This document shows positions 47,407-59,010 of a stretch of DNA of 64,000 nucleotides, in pieces. This DNA is from Chrysemys picta bellii (Eukaryota > Chordata > Testudines > Emydidae), in NCBI RefSeq assembly GCF_011386835.1, contig NC_088809.1, positions 5,031,001 through 5,095,000 of the forward strand, given 5' to 3'. The first letter of the stretch is position 1. Each line of letters opens with the position of its first letter. Both the position numbers and the translations under genes were made by a program. The notes beneath the pieces were generated by a model. That model was not told the DNA's origin. It saw nothing but the letters and a program-made list of their open reading frames with translations, and ran no database searches.

Positions 47407-47441
47407 TGGCCATTAGTTTCCATGAAACTAGATGCTTGGGG

Positions 47442-47520
47442 CTGGATTTTCATTTATACTAAGGCCCCTTTTATGCTGTTCTGGATTTTATGGCCACTTT
47501 AAGGCCACTTTACAGGAGAG
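47442..47520. repeat. Half of a fold-back repeat
   Basis: ggctggattttcatttatac followed by aaggccccttttatgctgtt, matching one arm of the unit at 30324. Confidence 0.5.
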
Positions 47521-47524
47521 CAGC

Positions 47525-48390
47525 CTAACCGAGCTTTGATCTGAACAAGAACTTGTTCCTAAACTCAGTTTTTGTTTCAGGGTGTCAAGCAGGGGGTGGA
47601 GATAAGGCACCTTCCCTTTATCTTTACTCTTCAAACACTCCATTCACTGTGGCCCAGAGGAAAACTGACCTTGTCCATCTTGCATGTACTTAGTAGAACA
47701 TGGATTATGTGAACTCTGCAAACAGATGGTGATGATCAGCAGGAGAGTTCTGTGCCAGGAATGAATTTTTCACACAAAGAGTTCATTAGCAGTGTAATAA
47801 TAACTCCCAGGTACATTTTCTATTAAATTACTTTATATGGAAACTCTATATGTCCCTGGCACAGAAATTAATAGGTGCTAAGGCATACCCTGTTGACTTG
47901 TTAATTGAAACCCTGTTTATTTTACAGGTAATGTATAGGAGTTAAATCAAATTTAAAGTCTAAGGATTTATGACTGGAACAATTTAATGCTGAATTAGCC
48001 CCTGTTGAATATACCTTCCTAAAATAATAGCATTGGTTCCAAGAACCCACATTTTTAGCCTATGCTGATCACCCCTCGAATGAAAGGAATAGTCTGGCAG
48101 TAGCGTAAAACACACCAGGCCAATTCACCCCTGGTGTAGTGCGGCAGAGTTAAGTGATGATCTTGGCCAAGTATTTTACATCCTGTGGCTGCGCTATGCC
48201 ATGCGGCCAGTGCAGAGCAGCCGTAAAGCTGGTGTGTCCAGACACAGGAGGATAACTAAGCCCTGTGCAGTGGGATCTCTCAGCAGCATAGAACTGACAC
48301 AGTGATTCTTGTACCACCACTGCCGCTGCTGCTGGAATAGGGGACATGGCCCGGAGGAAAGGAGCATGGGTGTTGCTTCCTTATGCCCTC
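47525..48390. other. Unannotated non-coding stretch
   Basis: No gene supported. Confidence 0.3.
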
Positions 48391-48394
48391 AGCA

Positions 48395-48665
48395 ATCAGC
48401 AGCTCAGGAGAGCTGGGTTATATCCTCAGCTCTTCTGCTGCCCTTCAGCATGGCCCTGGGCTAGTCACTTCCCCTGTTCGTGCCTTGGATTCTGTTCCCG
48501 CCTTGTGTTTGCCTTGCTTATTTCAATCATTCGTTCTCTGGGACAGACACTCTCTCTATGTGCTTGTGTAATGCCCAGCACACTCGACCCCAGTGTGGAT
48601 CAGTGCTATGGGTTTACCACTACGGAGGTCAGCCCTGTAGACAGCTGGCAAAAGAGACGCCAGGG
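48395..48665 (+). repeat. MIR/CORE-like SINE
   Basis: gagctgggttatatcctcag, gccctgggctagtcacttcc and tgtgtaatgcccagcacac in order on the plus strand. The 172-codon frame crossing it (48346-48864) has no recognisable domain and is composed largely of repeat sequence. Confidence 0.65.
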
Positions 48666-48869
48666 GACTGACACTGCTGGCCTCGAACTAGGGGAGCACA
48701 AATGCTGCTTTTGTGCCTCCCTACTGCACTGCATCGTATTCTCCTTAACAGACACCAAGGATCTGGGCCAACGTATTGATACTGTTTTTGTCCTGAATAC
48801 CAGTCAAGTAGGAAGTGCATCACCACTTCTCCCACTTCTCGCACATAGGAGTGGGTTGCTGTAAAATAC

Positions 48870-49295
48870 ACATTATTTACATACAAAACCACAAGACAGC
48901 TTAGCCCTTTACGTTGTTGGGATAGTTCTGTTTTCCAGCTATTGCATTTTTTCCCCTGTTAAGTCTTTCTGTGGTTCTGTATGTTTTTGACAATGGACCT
49001 AAACTTTAATAAGATTCCTGAGCACGGGTAGCTTATTAAATTAAACCAGTACATGCAATGACAGTTACAAAAAATATTAATACAGAAAGGAAAATTCATT
49101 CAAGACAACTCTCCCAGAGATTAGAACATGATTCCAGCTGTGAAAGATCAAAAGAACGGGTGATAAAATATGAATTTCACACTCTGAGATGGAAGAACTG
49201 AGAATTTAGCCTATTTACCTTTTTAATTACAGCACAGGTGCAGTCACATCAATAGCAATGGACTTGTGTGACCTACGTGCATCCTGTCCATGACA
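48870..49295. other. Unannotated non-coding stretch
   Basis: No gene or repeat recognised; AT-rich. Confidence 0.3.
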
Positions 49296-49299
49296 GGGC

Positions 49300-49375
49300 C
49301 TCGTCCAAAGTTCACTGAAGTTGATAGAAAGGCTCTCGATTGACTTCAACAGGCTTTGTATCAGTCCCACAGGTA
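49300..49375. repeat. Fold-back short repeat
   Basis: ttcactgaagttgatagaaa mirrors tcgattgacttcaacaggct; ends gggcctcgtcc and gtatcagtccc. Confidence 0.6.
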
Positions 49376-49424
49376 GCATCAGCCTATACTGGAAGTTTAA
49401 AGATGTTGTGCAGTAGGAGAGTTT

Positions 49425-49575
49425 ACACAGATGGAGGTTAAAGGGTACTCATCTGAATTCTGTTCCCAAATCTGTCACTGACTGTTGTGTGACTGGGCAA
49501 GTCACTATATCTATCCCTCAGTTTCTCCACCTGTAAAATGGGGGTTATGATGCTCGCCCACCTTCTGTAAAGCAC
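49425..49575 (+). repeat. MIR/CORE-like SINE
   Basis: ctgttcccaaatctgtcact, gtgactgggcaagtcactat, cctcagtttctccacctgta and aaatgggggttatgatgc in order. Confidence 0.8.
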
Positions 49576-49578
49576 TCA

Positions 49579-49734
49579 GGCCCCGATTTTTAATGGTATT
49601 TAGGTATTGCTGTGAAACACCTAACTGGGGATTTAGGCCCCTGAGTGCCTAAATCACTCTTAAAAAATGAGATTTAGGCTCCCAAGCAATGCTGAGCACA
49701 GCAGTGCCTAAATACCTTTAAAAATCTGGGCCCC
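49579..49734. repeat. Fold-back repeat of about 155 bp
   Basis: ggccccgatttttaatggta with tttaggtattgctgtg mirrors cagcagtgcctaaatacctt with taaaaatctgggcccc. The inner part also folds (gatttaggcccctgagtgcc against cctaaatcactc). A half copy lies near 61003-61035. Confidence 0.85.
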
Positions 49735-49739
49735 AGAGA

Positions 49740-50340
49740 CTTCCAGAGGAGAATCACTACTAGTGCTAAGTACTGTAAGAAGTGGAGGAAGGATTATGGA
49801 TGTTGCAGAGGTTCCTTTTCTAAAACCTGGGACAAAATGTATATCTACCCCTTCTGGGCACAACCTGTAGAGCCAGCAAATTCAGAGAACATCATGTGCA
49901 CTCATTGGACGCACCGATCAGAGAACATCCTCTGAGCCCATTGCACATAGTGGGGTAGAGTCTGGTAGTGTCATCTACATCCGTTTCAAGTGGGGCCCAA
50001 TGCTACCAGATGTACAGTCATAGACTTCTTTGTGCTTCCTTTGCACTGAGGTAAATGACACACAAGGCAGTGGTGAAGGGAGTTGAGAGCACCCAATGGA
50101 CCCACTGAGCACTGCATCCCAGGATTCACAGTGAAGCGTACAGCAGCAATAATGCAGATGTCTGCTGTAGCCGTACTTCTAATTTCGGAACACAGTAGCT
50201 TCTTGAAGGAGTCTCTCCTGATCAAAAAAAGAAAGAGATTTCTTTTCTGATACGAATGAAGCAAGGAACACTACTGGATGTGGTTAAAGTGTCAAGAAAT
50301 GTTTACATGAGCCAGCACCCATAGTCAAGGTTCAGTCCCT
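49740..50340. other. Unannotated non-coding stretch
   Basis: A 92-codon minus-strand frame (49986-50264) has no recognisable features. It lies downstream, on the minus strand, of the exon candidate at 50348-50619. Confidence 0.3.
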
Positions 50341-50347
50341 CCACCTT

Positions 50348-50619
50348 TTAATATTTGTAAACAGCCGAGACTGCATCTCGATCAGTCTTTCTGATACAGA
50401 GGGAGAATTTCATGCTAGACACGTGCAATTCCTGTCTGTCTTGCAATGTTTGGCCGTGGAGCAGTGATATTTCTCTAGGAGCAGGAAGGGCTGTGTACAC
50501 AGACAAGCAACAGGATTTGTTTGTTGTGTTTTCTTCTTTGTAAAAATGCTGCAGATCAGCGGTGAGCTGACATCTCCTTTCATCCGCTTTTGGTGTAATG
50601 GCTGTTACAGCTCCATAAA
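50348..50619 (-). other. Candidate terminal exon on the minus strand
   Basis: Minus strand shows a good acceptor, cctttcttgtttgttcccag, ending at 50620. It is followed by an open stretch of about 90 codons closed by a TAA at 50348. The peptide begins VYGAVTAITPKADERR, includes HFYKEENTTNKSCC and ends TDRDAVSAVYKY. No known domain is recognised, no donor or upstream exon is seen and no canonical AATAAA lies near the end. It may be fortuitous or part of a lineage-specific transcript. Confidence 0.2.
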
Positions 50620-50639
50620 CTGGGAACAAACAAGAAAGG

Positions 50640-51175
50640 TTAATATTTAATTAGATATTTTATTCTCACTCTGCTGTTCCTTTTGGTTGACAAAAACCTT
50701 GCAAGGTGCTTGTTCTAAAAGCAGATGACAGGAAACCAGTGATATATATAATAGAGAGAGAGACAGAGAGAGAGATACACAAGAGAAATGCAGGTTTACA
50801 GAGTCATTAAATGTACCCAGAGCTGCTTTTGTCTATACACAATATTGTCAGTAGGTGAAGTCTCTGTAAGGCTTTGTTGTGGCTGCAACAGCTTGCCTGC
50901 AAATGCAAATACTTTCCTTGCATCATAAGATTCTACACAAAGGAATTAAGATTACATATGAGAACTGAATGTTGCCTGGCGTAATAGATCAGACAAGTAA
51001 CAAAATTAAAATTAAGATGTAAGTGCTCAATTGGCTTGGAGCACAGGCACAGAGTTGTACAGAGATCTTAATTAAATCACTTAGACTAGATTCAGTAATG
51101 AGCTCTGCATAGGTATTTATAGTTTCCAAATTCCATTTAATTAATTCAATATTGCTCCTTTAAAAAAAGAGAAAC
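50640..51175. other. AT-rich unique DNA, possible conserved element
   Basis: Repeat-free apart from a (GA)-type tract near 50754-50775. It includes an octamer-like atgcaaat (about 50901-50910) and ttaattaaatca/ttaattaattc homeobox-type motifs. Regulatory function is inference only. Confidence 0.25.
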
Positions 51176-51821
51176 AAACAAACAAACATGGCCTAGTCAA
51201 TGTCAACCACAACCCAGATTCTGTCCTACATTATATTGATTCCATGGAGTTGCACAGATGCCAGTGAAGGCAGAATTTAGCCCTAGGTGTGTGTTGTGCT
51301 GCAATATAAATCCAAAGAGCCGTGCTTAAAAGAACATTCTTCGAGGCCTAATCTAAACAGGATTCCATTTACACACTGGATTGATATCAATCTTAAAGTC
51401 AAGAATAAGGAAGAGACCAATCCATTTTTTGGGTATTTGAGTAAATGCCAAATGCTGTCTATCAGCGTTTGTTGAATGCAGAGATTTAAGGCGGGGTGGG
51501 GGTGGGGGTGAGGAGAGATTTTTTGCAAAATGCTGTCAGATTTATTTTAGCTATGCTCTACAATCAGTTTTGTGTTAAAACAATACTTCATAGTATCCCT
51601 TTGGTAACTATTAGTTGTCCAGGTAGAGATCTGTTTTAGAGAAATACACTCCTAGTTTAAGCAGAGTTTGAATAGTTGCAGCCAACCGAATGGGCCCCAT
51701 TTCAATGGAATCCACAGAGGTGTGGGTGCATTTGTACGTCTCCATTTACACGTGCCTTTACCAGGTTTGCTCATACACCTGCCGCATGTGTAAATGTGTG
51801 TCCTGATGCACAAAGTCCTCC

Positions 51822-51885
51822 TCCAGCAAAGCACTTAAGCATGTGCCGAACTTGAAATATGTGAGTAGTCCCATTGACTTCTCAA
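51822..51885. repeat. Half of a fold-back repeat
   Basis: agcaaagcacttaagcatgt followed by gagtagtcccattgacttct; one arm of the type seen whole at 52152. Confidence 0.5.
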
Positions 51886-52151
51886 CCTTCAGTCGCTCTC
51901 TGCCCCAAATGGGAAATGGAGCTAGATCTAATAAGAGAGACTTTTCTATCTCTAACATCGGAGTCTATGATTTTAGGTACATGGTTCACTTTTTCAGCCC
52001 CTGCTCTCCATACAAATTTGAATACCCGAACACTTGATCTATCCATAACCAATTAAAATACTTCTCCAGTTCAGATATTTGCTGCACTGTGGCTCACGGT
52101 TCGACTGCCACTTCACATAGCTATGCCACCAAGAGAAGCATGATGGAATAA

Positions 52152-52250
52152 GGTCCCAGTTCAGCAAAGCAGTTAAGTATGTGCTTAAACTCCATTGATG
52201 TCAAGGGGGACTTAAAGTTAAGCACACGCTTAAGTTCTTTGCTGAATCAA
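52152..52250. repeat. Fold-back short repeat
   Basis: gttcagcaaagcagttaagt at the left pairs with gcttaagttctttgctgaat at the right; core ctccattgatgtcaaggg. Clear snapback. Confidence 0.75.
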
Positions 52251-52674
52251 AGCTACAAGGTTTAAATTCTATCCAGCATTTTATTTTTTTCTGCCAAAGT
52301 AAGAAAGACTCCAAATATATAAATCTTCTTTCCTTTGTATTATTGAGAGGGCAAAGTGGGAAGAGATGCAACAGGATAAGAGGAAGGGATGCTTTCCAGG
52401 GTAACAGCCCCCAGGGATGAAAGGCTGGGTAGCCATCCCACTCTGCCACCTGTTCTTTCTCTTCCCTTTTTCAGTTTTTTGCTTTGGGGTAGGCTATAAA
52501 GGGAAGGAAGATTACTCTTTGTACAAGGGTCTGAGGTTGGCAAGGCCAATACATTCTCCTGCCACCTCCCACACTTTAAATCCCATAAATTATTAGCACT
52601 TTGCAGGATCCATGTCTGTTCACTCCCAGCTGTGCAGTCAAGTTGTGACTCCAGTCTCCGCTGCTGCTACCACT

Positions 52675-52915
52675 AAATACTAATCCTCTGCACTTCACTA
52701 ATGCCTTCTGTGTAAGGCTCCCAAAGTGCCCCAAGAACGAAGGCTCATGACAACCCGGTGCAGTAAATAAGCATGATCCCCATTTCATAGAAGGAAGAAT
52801 TAAAATAGAAATGGAATGACTTGTGCAATTTGCACAGCCAGAAAGTGGCAGAGCTAGAACTCAGCTAGAAATGATCTGCTACACTAACCACATGACCACA
52901 CACTCTTCTTCTGGT
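52675..52915 (-). repeat. MIR/CORE-like SINE
   Basis: ctcccaaagtgccccaagaa, gatccccatttcatagaagg and cagagctagaactcagctag in order; diverged, minus-oriented. Confidence 0.65.
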
Positions 52916-52919
52916 GTAA

Positions 52920-55255
52920 GTTTCTGCCCACATCCATGACCACTTTACCAAGTTCTCAGACAGCTCATGTGAACACACCAAATGCAGAACTTGCTGTAAC
53001 TCTGGAGAGACTAAAGTGGAGAAGTGTCTCTCTCCATAGTTTGTCATGTGGCCTCTCTCCTCGGGGAAGGACTAGCAAGCTTAGCTCTGCTTTTGGAGGC
53101 AGGCTCTGCAGGGAAATCAGAACACATAATTCACAAACCATAATACCGATTGTCTTGTCTGCGATGTCCTTTGTCTCATGACCATTGCATAACACAGGAA
53201 CAACGCTGTCGTCAGTATTTGAGATGAGTGGATGCATATTGATCTTAAAACCCAAACAAGTCTAGTTCAGCTGACAATGTAGCAATATGATTGGGACCAA
53301 CGGAACTTCCCCTACCTGCACTCAGTGTGAAAATGTCTCTCCCGTGCCCATGTAAAAGACTGTGGTGAGGCTTATCAACAAACCTCTGTATTCTGAAGGG
53401 AACAGGGCAAAGATGTGCAGTTGAATTGACAGCAAATCATTGATTGGCACCATGCATGCAAGTCATTTAACCTTTCAGGGATGCGGTTCACTCACTGTTT
53501 GGAAGCCACATATGTTCTATCGATATCGATCATAATTCATTTTCCAGCCTTTCCCATGTGCAGTGCTTAGCTGAACCATAAGGTGCACCCTGAGCCAGCC
53601 CTTTTTGCACAGACTGTTCACAATGCAGCCTTTGCAGTGAATTTTTATCATGAGAGCAGGTACATGTTGCTTAATGCAACATGTGTGAAACATGTTGAAT
53701 TCCTGAAGCAAAATCTAAAGAACAAGGGGAGGGGAGGGCAACAGGTCCTGGACATGTGAGCAGTGGGAATGACGGGGATGGTAGGTTAGGCTGGAAGAGG
53801 GTACAGACTTTTTTCTGTACTGAAGGGGGAGAAGGCACAGTGCATTCCATCTTGAAGATACTTTGGGGGAATGAGAGGAGTTGATGGGATTAAGCAAAAG
53901 CATGACTCTGGCTTCCATAGAAGAAATGGTAATAATATTTTGTCCCTTAATAGAACCTTCCAGGATCTGAAAGTGCCTTTCAAACAGTAATTAATGACAG
54001 CCTGTAAGCCATACTCTGATGAGATAGCAAAGAACTAGCAACATTTTGCAGGTATCTCCAGTTCGGTTTATCTCTATGTTGTATTGTTTCCAAATTCCTA
54101 ATGATGATGGATCTGGTTCGAGGGTGAAATCTCTACACTTTTGAACTTGCAGTTTTTAATTTATATGGCAGTTGTTGGAGCTGCCTTCAGAGACATATAA
54201 GTGGGTAGGCAAGCCCACTAATCATCACCCAATAAATCTCTCAGTTGCTCTGTGTGGATTGTTTGCTTCCTGTGCATCCTGGTTCATGTGTTTTTCTCCC
54301 CCTACGTAACAAGGGGCTGTGACCTGCCTCTGGGCCCTAACCCAATGATGTTATAGTGTTGGATACTCATTTTTTCAACTAACAGGGCTGCCAGAGCAGG
54401 GCGTAGTCTTTGGAAATAAATAGGAGTCATGTGCTGAGAAGGTTTAGAATGTACAACCGCTTCTGGGGCAGTTATTTCTTCTGTTCTGTATAAGTACCCG
54501 GGGTGGGGTGGGGGACGGGGGGGCAGGAGATGAGAGGCATTGAGGTGTGTGTGGGTCGAATGGCAGGACTGCTGAGTTAAAGGAATTGGATAATCCTGAA
54601 AAAGCAGTGATGCAATGGACATTGCTGGTCATTTAATCAATTCTCTATGTGACTGTAATGAAAGAGAAAGAGCTTGAGTCTCAAAATCAGGCAAAGCCTT
54701 TCATACTGGGAATCTGAGAGTTAAGTGTGTTGAGAAGGAGGTTTCATAATGTGTTTGTGAGGCACCTACAACACCAGCACACCATACCTTAATAAAACCA
54801 GTACACTTTAGTGTACTGTCTGGTTGGATTGGTAACAGGTAGAGCCTTTCACTTCTGGATCACCAGTGTGATCCAGGGCAAGTTACCCGTAACTAAAAGT
54901 TGTTACCATCTGACGGCTATTTGATAGCCTACCTGAAATGAGCTGCTGATTTAAGTTAAGGTCTGTCAATAGTGGGCATGTGTCTGCGTCATAAAGACCA
55001 TCACTATAATTGCTATCTTTGTTGGCAGTCTCAGCAGAAGTGCAGACTGGATTCCCCTTTCTCCGCCGTGGGTGGTCCGGAGACACATTGGGAGGGTGAT
55101 CTACTGAGAAGCTTGAACTGCTACTGCTCACATTATACTATGGGTAGAGGCCTCCAACCATCAGGGCTCTCAGTCCATCACCTTTCACCAGCATGAATTT
55201 CACTGTGAGGGCAATACAATAACTAATTCTTATTTTGAACTTTTAATGTATAGAT
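52920..55255. other. Unannotated non-coding stretch
   Basis: No supported gene. Contains the G-run cluster at 54500-54523; frames up to 106 codons show no domains. Confidence 0.3.
54500..54523 (+). other. Strong G-quadruplex motif
   Basis: Four G-runs of 4, 4, 5 and 7 with loops of one or two bases (ggggtggggtgggggacggg and onward). Very short loops favour stable folding. Confidence 0.6.
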
Positions 55256-55261
55256 CTCCAT

Positions 55262-55787
55262 CTGCTTTCCAGAGCTCATTAAATATCAAATTGGAGAGGG
55301 TTCAGAGAACAGCTCTGAGAATGATTAAAGGATTGGAAAACATCCTTTCTAGTGATAGACTCAAGGAGCTCAGTTGATTTCGTTTATCAAAGAGAAGGTT
55401 AAGGGGTGACTTGATCACGGCCTATAAGTAACTACGTGGGGAATAGAAGTCTGTTAACTGAGGTTTTTCATCTAGCAGACAAAGTTATAACAAGATCCAG
55501 GGCTAGAAAATGAAGCTAGACAAATTCAAAGTAAAAATAAGCTACAGATTTTTAACAGTGAGGGTAGTTAACCAGAAAAACAACGTACCAAGGGTTGTGG
55601 TGGCTTTCTCCATCACTAGAATTCCTTACATCGAGGTTGGCTGCTTTTTTAAAAGACACACAGTCTAGTTCAACCTCAGCTATTGGATTTGAAGCAGGAA
55701 TTAATTCAGGGATGTCCTATGGCCTGTGTTATGGAGGAGGTTGGACTAGCTGATCATAACGGTCCCTTCTGACCATGTTCTACAGGT
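55262..55787 (+). mobile_element. CR1-type LINE, ORF2 end plus 3' region
   Basis: 55290-55430 translates as the last part of a CR1 reverse transcriptase polyprotein: VQRTALRMIKGLEN, SSDRLKELS, then a TGA stop, RLSKRRLRGDLITAYK and a TAA. The 3' part follows with accaagggttgtggtggctt, tctccatcactagaattcct, tcctatggcctgtgttatgg and cggtcccttctgacc. In-frame stops show it is a dead, old copy. The longest CR1 piece in the window. Confidence 0.9.
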
Positions 55788-55880
55788 GGGGAAACTGAGG
55801 CACGGAGAAATGCAGTGACGCAGCTAAAGCCACATAGTGTGTTTGTAACGGTGCTGGGAATAGAACCCTGAGCCCCAGAG
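55788..55880 (-). repeat. MIR/CORE-like SINE, head half
   Basis: ggtggggaaactgaggcacg, gaaatgcagtgacgcagcta and gctgggaatagaaccctgag; minus-oriented. It is truncated at the CR1 boundary and at the repeat beginning at 55881. Confidence 0.75.
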
Positions 55881-56276
55881 GGTATGTCTACACTGTACAC
55901 TATGCTCAGGCTCTAACTCAAGTTTGAGCCCAAGCCCTTCTTCCATCCACGCACAAATCAGTCTGACTTGGGTCAGCCGGCACTCACGACCCAGGTCCTA
56001 GAACCCTGCTAGGAGGGTGAGTCAGAGCCTGAGCCCCACTGTGATTCAGACCCAAGCCCTGTCGTTTTGCAGTGTGGACGCAGCTCAAACCACAGACCTG
56101 AGTCAGAAAGGCTGCGTAGTGGAGTATGTCATGTTAATATGGCTGTGAGACCTGGGTCCAGCATTGTAAGCCAAACTTACAATGCAGCGTATGGGTCCAA
56201 GTACAGGCTTGGAAACACTAGGTCCACATGCCCAGGTCCCACTGACCCGGGATTACAATGCAGTGTAGACATATCC
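55881..56276. mobile_element. DNA transposon relic with tgtctacac ends
   Basis: About 396 bp. The left end ggtatgtctacactg and right end cagtgtagacatatcc are inverted. Interior has repeated gacttgggtcagc / tgacccggg style blocks that partly fold back. Likely a hAT-type non-autonomous element; the target duplication is not clear. Confidence 0.75.
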
Positions 56277-56697
56277 AAAGAGACCCAGAACACAAAGACC
56301 TTTAAAACAGAGTGAATCATGTTCTGCCGGCCTGTTAGATGGATGCTCAGACCCTTGGGTTTGTAGTGGTATAAAGATTGATTTCTTGATTAAACTGTAA
56401 TGTGTAGTATAATTAAGGAAATCGTCCAAGTTCAGAAAGTCATTTAGAGACTCTTAATTGGATTGGGGGAGGGCACTTTCTCACAGTGAGAAACGAGCAC
56501 AGTGGCTGTTGCATTGAATTAGGAGCCTTCTTTCACTCTCAGACCACACGTGCAGTTGCTGCTGATGTCAATGAGATACAGGTGCAGATTACCACCACCA
56601 TATAGCTCCTTGAGTACATTGAAGTTCACACTGTAGGCATCTAATTTTTAACCTCACTGCAGACCTAAACAGGTCTGACTCCATTGATGCCAATGGA

Positions 56698-56955
56698 ATT
56701 ATTATTATTTGTATTACGATAGTGCCTAGAAACTCCAACTGAGATCAAAACTGTGTTATACTAGGCGCTGTACTAACACCCGTGAGAGACAGTCCCTGCC
56801 CCACAGAGATTGCAGTCTTTAGACAAGATCAACAAAGGCCAGGAGGGGAAACAGAGGTACAGAGAGGTGAAGGGGCTAGCCCAAGGTCATTGGCAGTGCC
56901 AGGAACAGAACCAAGGTCCCCTGAGTCCTAGTCCAGTGCCCTTCTTTAACCATTT
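56698..56955 (-). repeat. MIR/CORE-like SINE, near full length
   Basis: atttgtattacgatagtgcc, tactaggcgctgtactaaca, cagtccctgccccacagaga, ggaaacagaggtacagagag, aaggtcattggcagtgccag and gaaccaaggtcccctgagtc follow the complete order. The best single template for the family here. Confidence 0.9.
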
Positions 56956-57039
56956 ACTAGCTCCTTTCATAAAGGAAGATTTTCAGTTTAAAGCATTTCC
57001 ATTACACAAAGCAGTGCTGCTTCCATAGAAAAAGTCCCT

Positions 57040-57560
57040 TTGTTGTGTTGTTTTTGCTTCCCTTCCATGAGACGTTCCACTTGTCTGCAGTATTCCACTG
57101 GCATCTCAATGTCATGTAGAGTTTAATATTTTTATTTAAAAGCCCCCAACAACTTTTCCCTTGATCAAACGAATTGTTCCATTATTCTTGTTCTCAGCAA
57201 AAAGCTCCATTTTCTGCGTTTGTTTTGTTGTTTGTGACATTAAAAGACAAGACGCCAGGCTGCCTTGAGGATCTTCTTTTGTTTGGCAAGGAAATGTCAG
57301 AGTGAATATGGAAATCTGAAGTTCACTCCTGGAATTAGTGTCTGCATCGCAAACTGTTTTTATTCAAGAAATGTTAATTGCACAGTAAATTGTAGGGCTG
57401 TCAAATAAGATTCGGTGAAAAGATCAATTCACATTAGATAGAGGAAATCACATTTCTAGACAGAAGGAATTAATTTAGGGAAAATCAGTAAGTCAGGCCG
57501 AGGCTGTGCTAGTTTGAATCATTAACAAGTTTATCTGATCTGTATGGTGGTAGTGTTTCT
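57040..57560. other. AT-rich unique DNA, possible conserved element
   Basis: Repeat-free, AT-rich, no open frame. Conserved non-coding function is a guess. A tgtagggctgtcaaa motif at about 57391 is reminiscent of some DNA-repeat ends. Confidence 0.25.
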
Positions 57561-57735
57561 TTAAAGGTTAAGCCAGGTAGATGAATAGGTACTCAGTGCA
57601 TGTATTTTTAAAGGGACATGACCCCATATTTAGGTTTTGAAGGGGGAAAAGTGTTACAAAACCTAATATTAATTTTGTATGCAAAGAATAAGTGTTGTAA
57701 TTTTGGGGAGGATACACTATATTCATCCTTGGTGT

Positions 57736-57991
57736 TAAAAAATCCTGAGTCAGTCCTGTCCATAAATGAGATTTTAAACAATAATAATGTTTTAGTTCTT
57801 TTTATTTGCCTTCTGGTTTTGATTTTTTAGGTTTACATTTTCAAGCTTTTCTCTGAAACCTGAGGGTTAGAAGTTTTTTTTTTTAAATAAAAGCTGAGAT
57901 TTTCATGTAATCACATGACTCTGGGAGCTGGAGCTTTAAGAAATACACCAAATATAGTACGACTCATGATCAAATTGGGAGTTGGCAACAT
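57736..57991 (+). repeat. Interspersed repeat family X, copy 3
   Basis: cattttcaagcttttctctg, tcacatgactctgggagctg, gagctttaagaaatacacca and gggagttggcaacat align with copy 2 at 41928. Confidence 0.75.
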
Positions 57992-57994
57992 TTT

Positions 57995-58945
57995 TTGTTA
58001 TGTTTGAATTGCAAAACTGAACTCAACCTTAACTATGTAACAGTGTTTGGTTGCTTACATTATAGAAATGTTTCCATGATATTAAAAACAATTAAAAACA
58101 GAGATGCTTTTTTGTTGCTGTGGGATTCCAACCCAAATATTGAAATATTTTCCTATGATGGATTCACGTCTTTGCAGAGCAGCCAGCTCATGACCTGTGC
58201 ACACTTAGGTCTCACTTAAGCCCTCAAAAAAAGGCTGAAGTGCAAGTTAAATAGAGTGTAGGATTTGTACAGACCTTTTGCTTTAAGTGGAATTCACCTC
58301 AATGCATTAAAACCAGAAAATAAATCTGACCAATTTGTTTTTGAGTGAAGTTCAAACACTAAACTAACAGCAGAAATGGCAAAGAGCTGTTTAGTTTTAT
58401 AATCAAAGGTGACATCAGTGAAGGAAGTAAAGACTGTTTTTCTTTGAAGTGCATGAGTGTTTTAAGCTCACAACATTTGTGTAACTACAAAACAGTCTTG
58501 GCACAGGCCTCCTAAACGTACAGTGCAAAGCAACAATTCCTTCCCTTGAAGTCCCCTGGTTAGATCTCTCTAGTCTTCCACTGGACCTCCTAGGTCATTG
58601 TTAATTTGCTACCTTTTTAAAGGGTTATGTTGAGCAAAACTTTAAATTGCCATGGATTTGGCCACAGCTTGGTTGTCTGTCTAGTCTTGATTCATGAACC
58701 AAAATTATCCCATTGCGTCACCTGTAGGGTGCAAGATACAGACACCAGCTAAGTTTCCCGGGCTGCTGCACAATGTAGACAAACTTGTCTTCACTGGTTG
58801 GCTAAGATCAAATGTCACTTTAACATCTAATATGTCCTCTATCAAGGGACTGTATCCTGTCCGTGCAGCAGAGAGATTGCAACTCATGGCTTAACAGGTC
58901 TCCTCCTTATCCCGCCACTATGATCTTTTAATTCTCTCATTCATA
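57995..58945. other. Unannotated non-coding stretch
   Basis: No gene or repeat recognised. Confidence 0.3.
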
Positions 58946-58949
58946 GTCA

Positions 58950-59010
58950 TAATCACCTCCATTTATATAGCACCTTCCATCCAGAAGGATCCCAGAGTGT
59001 AGGACAAATC
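58950..59010 (-). repeat. MIR/CORE-like SINE fragment
   Basis: cctccatttatatagcacct and ggatcccagagtg resemble the distal start of the copy at 35650; the rest is missing. Confidence 0.4.

Noticed and set aside
48346..48864. 172-codon plus-strand frame
   Set aside because: Much of it is a MIR/CORE-like SINE (48395-48665). No upstream splice or promoter context and no domain.
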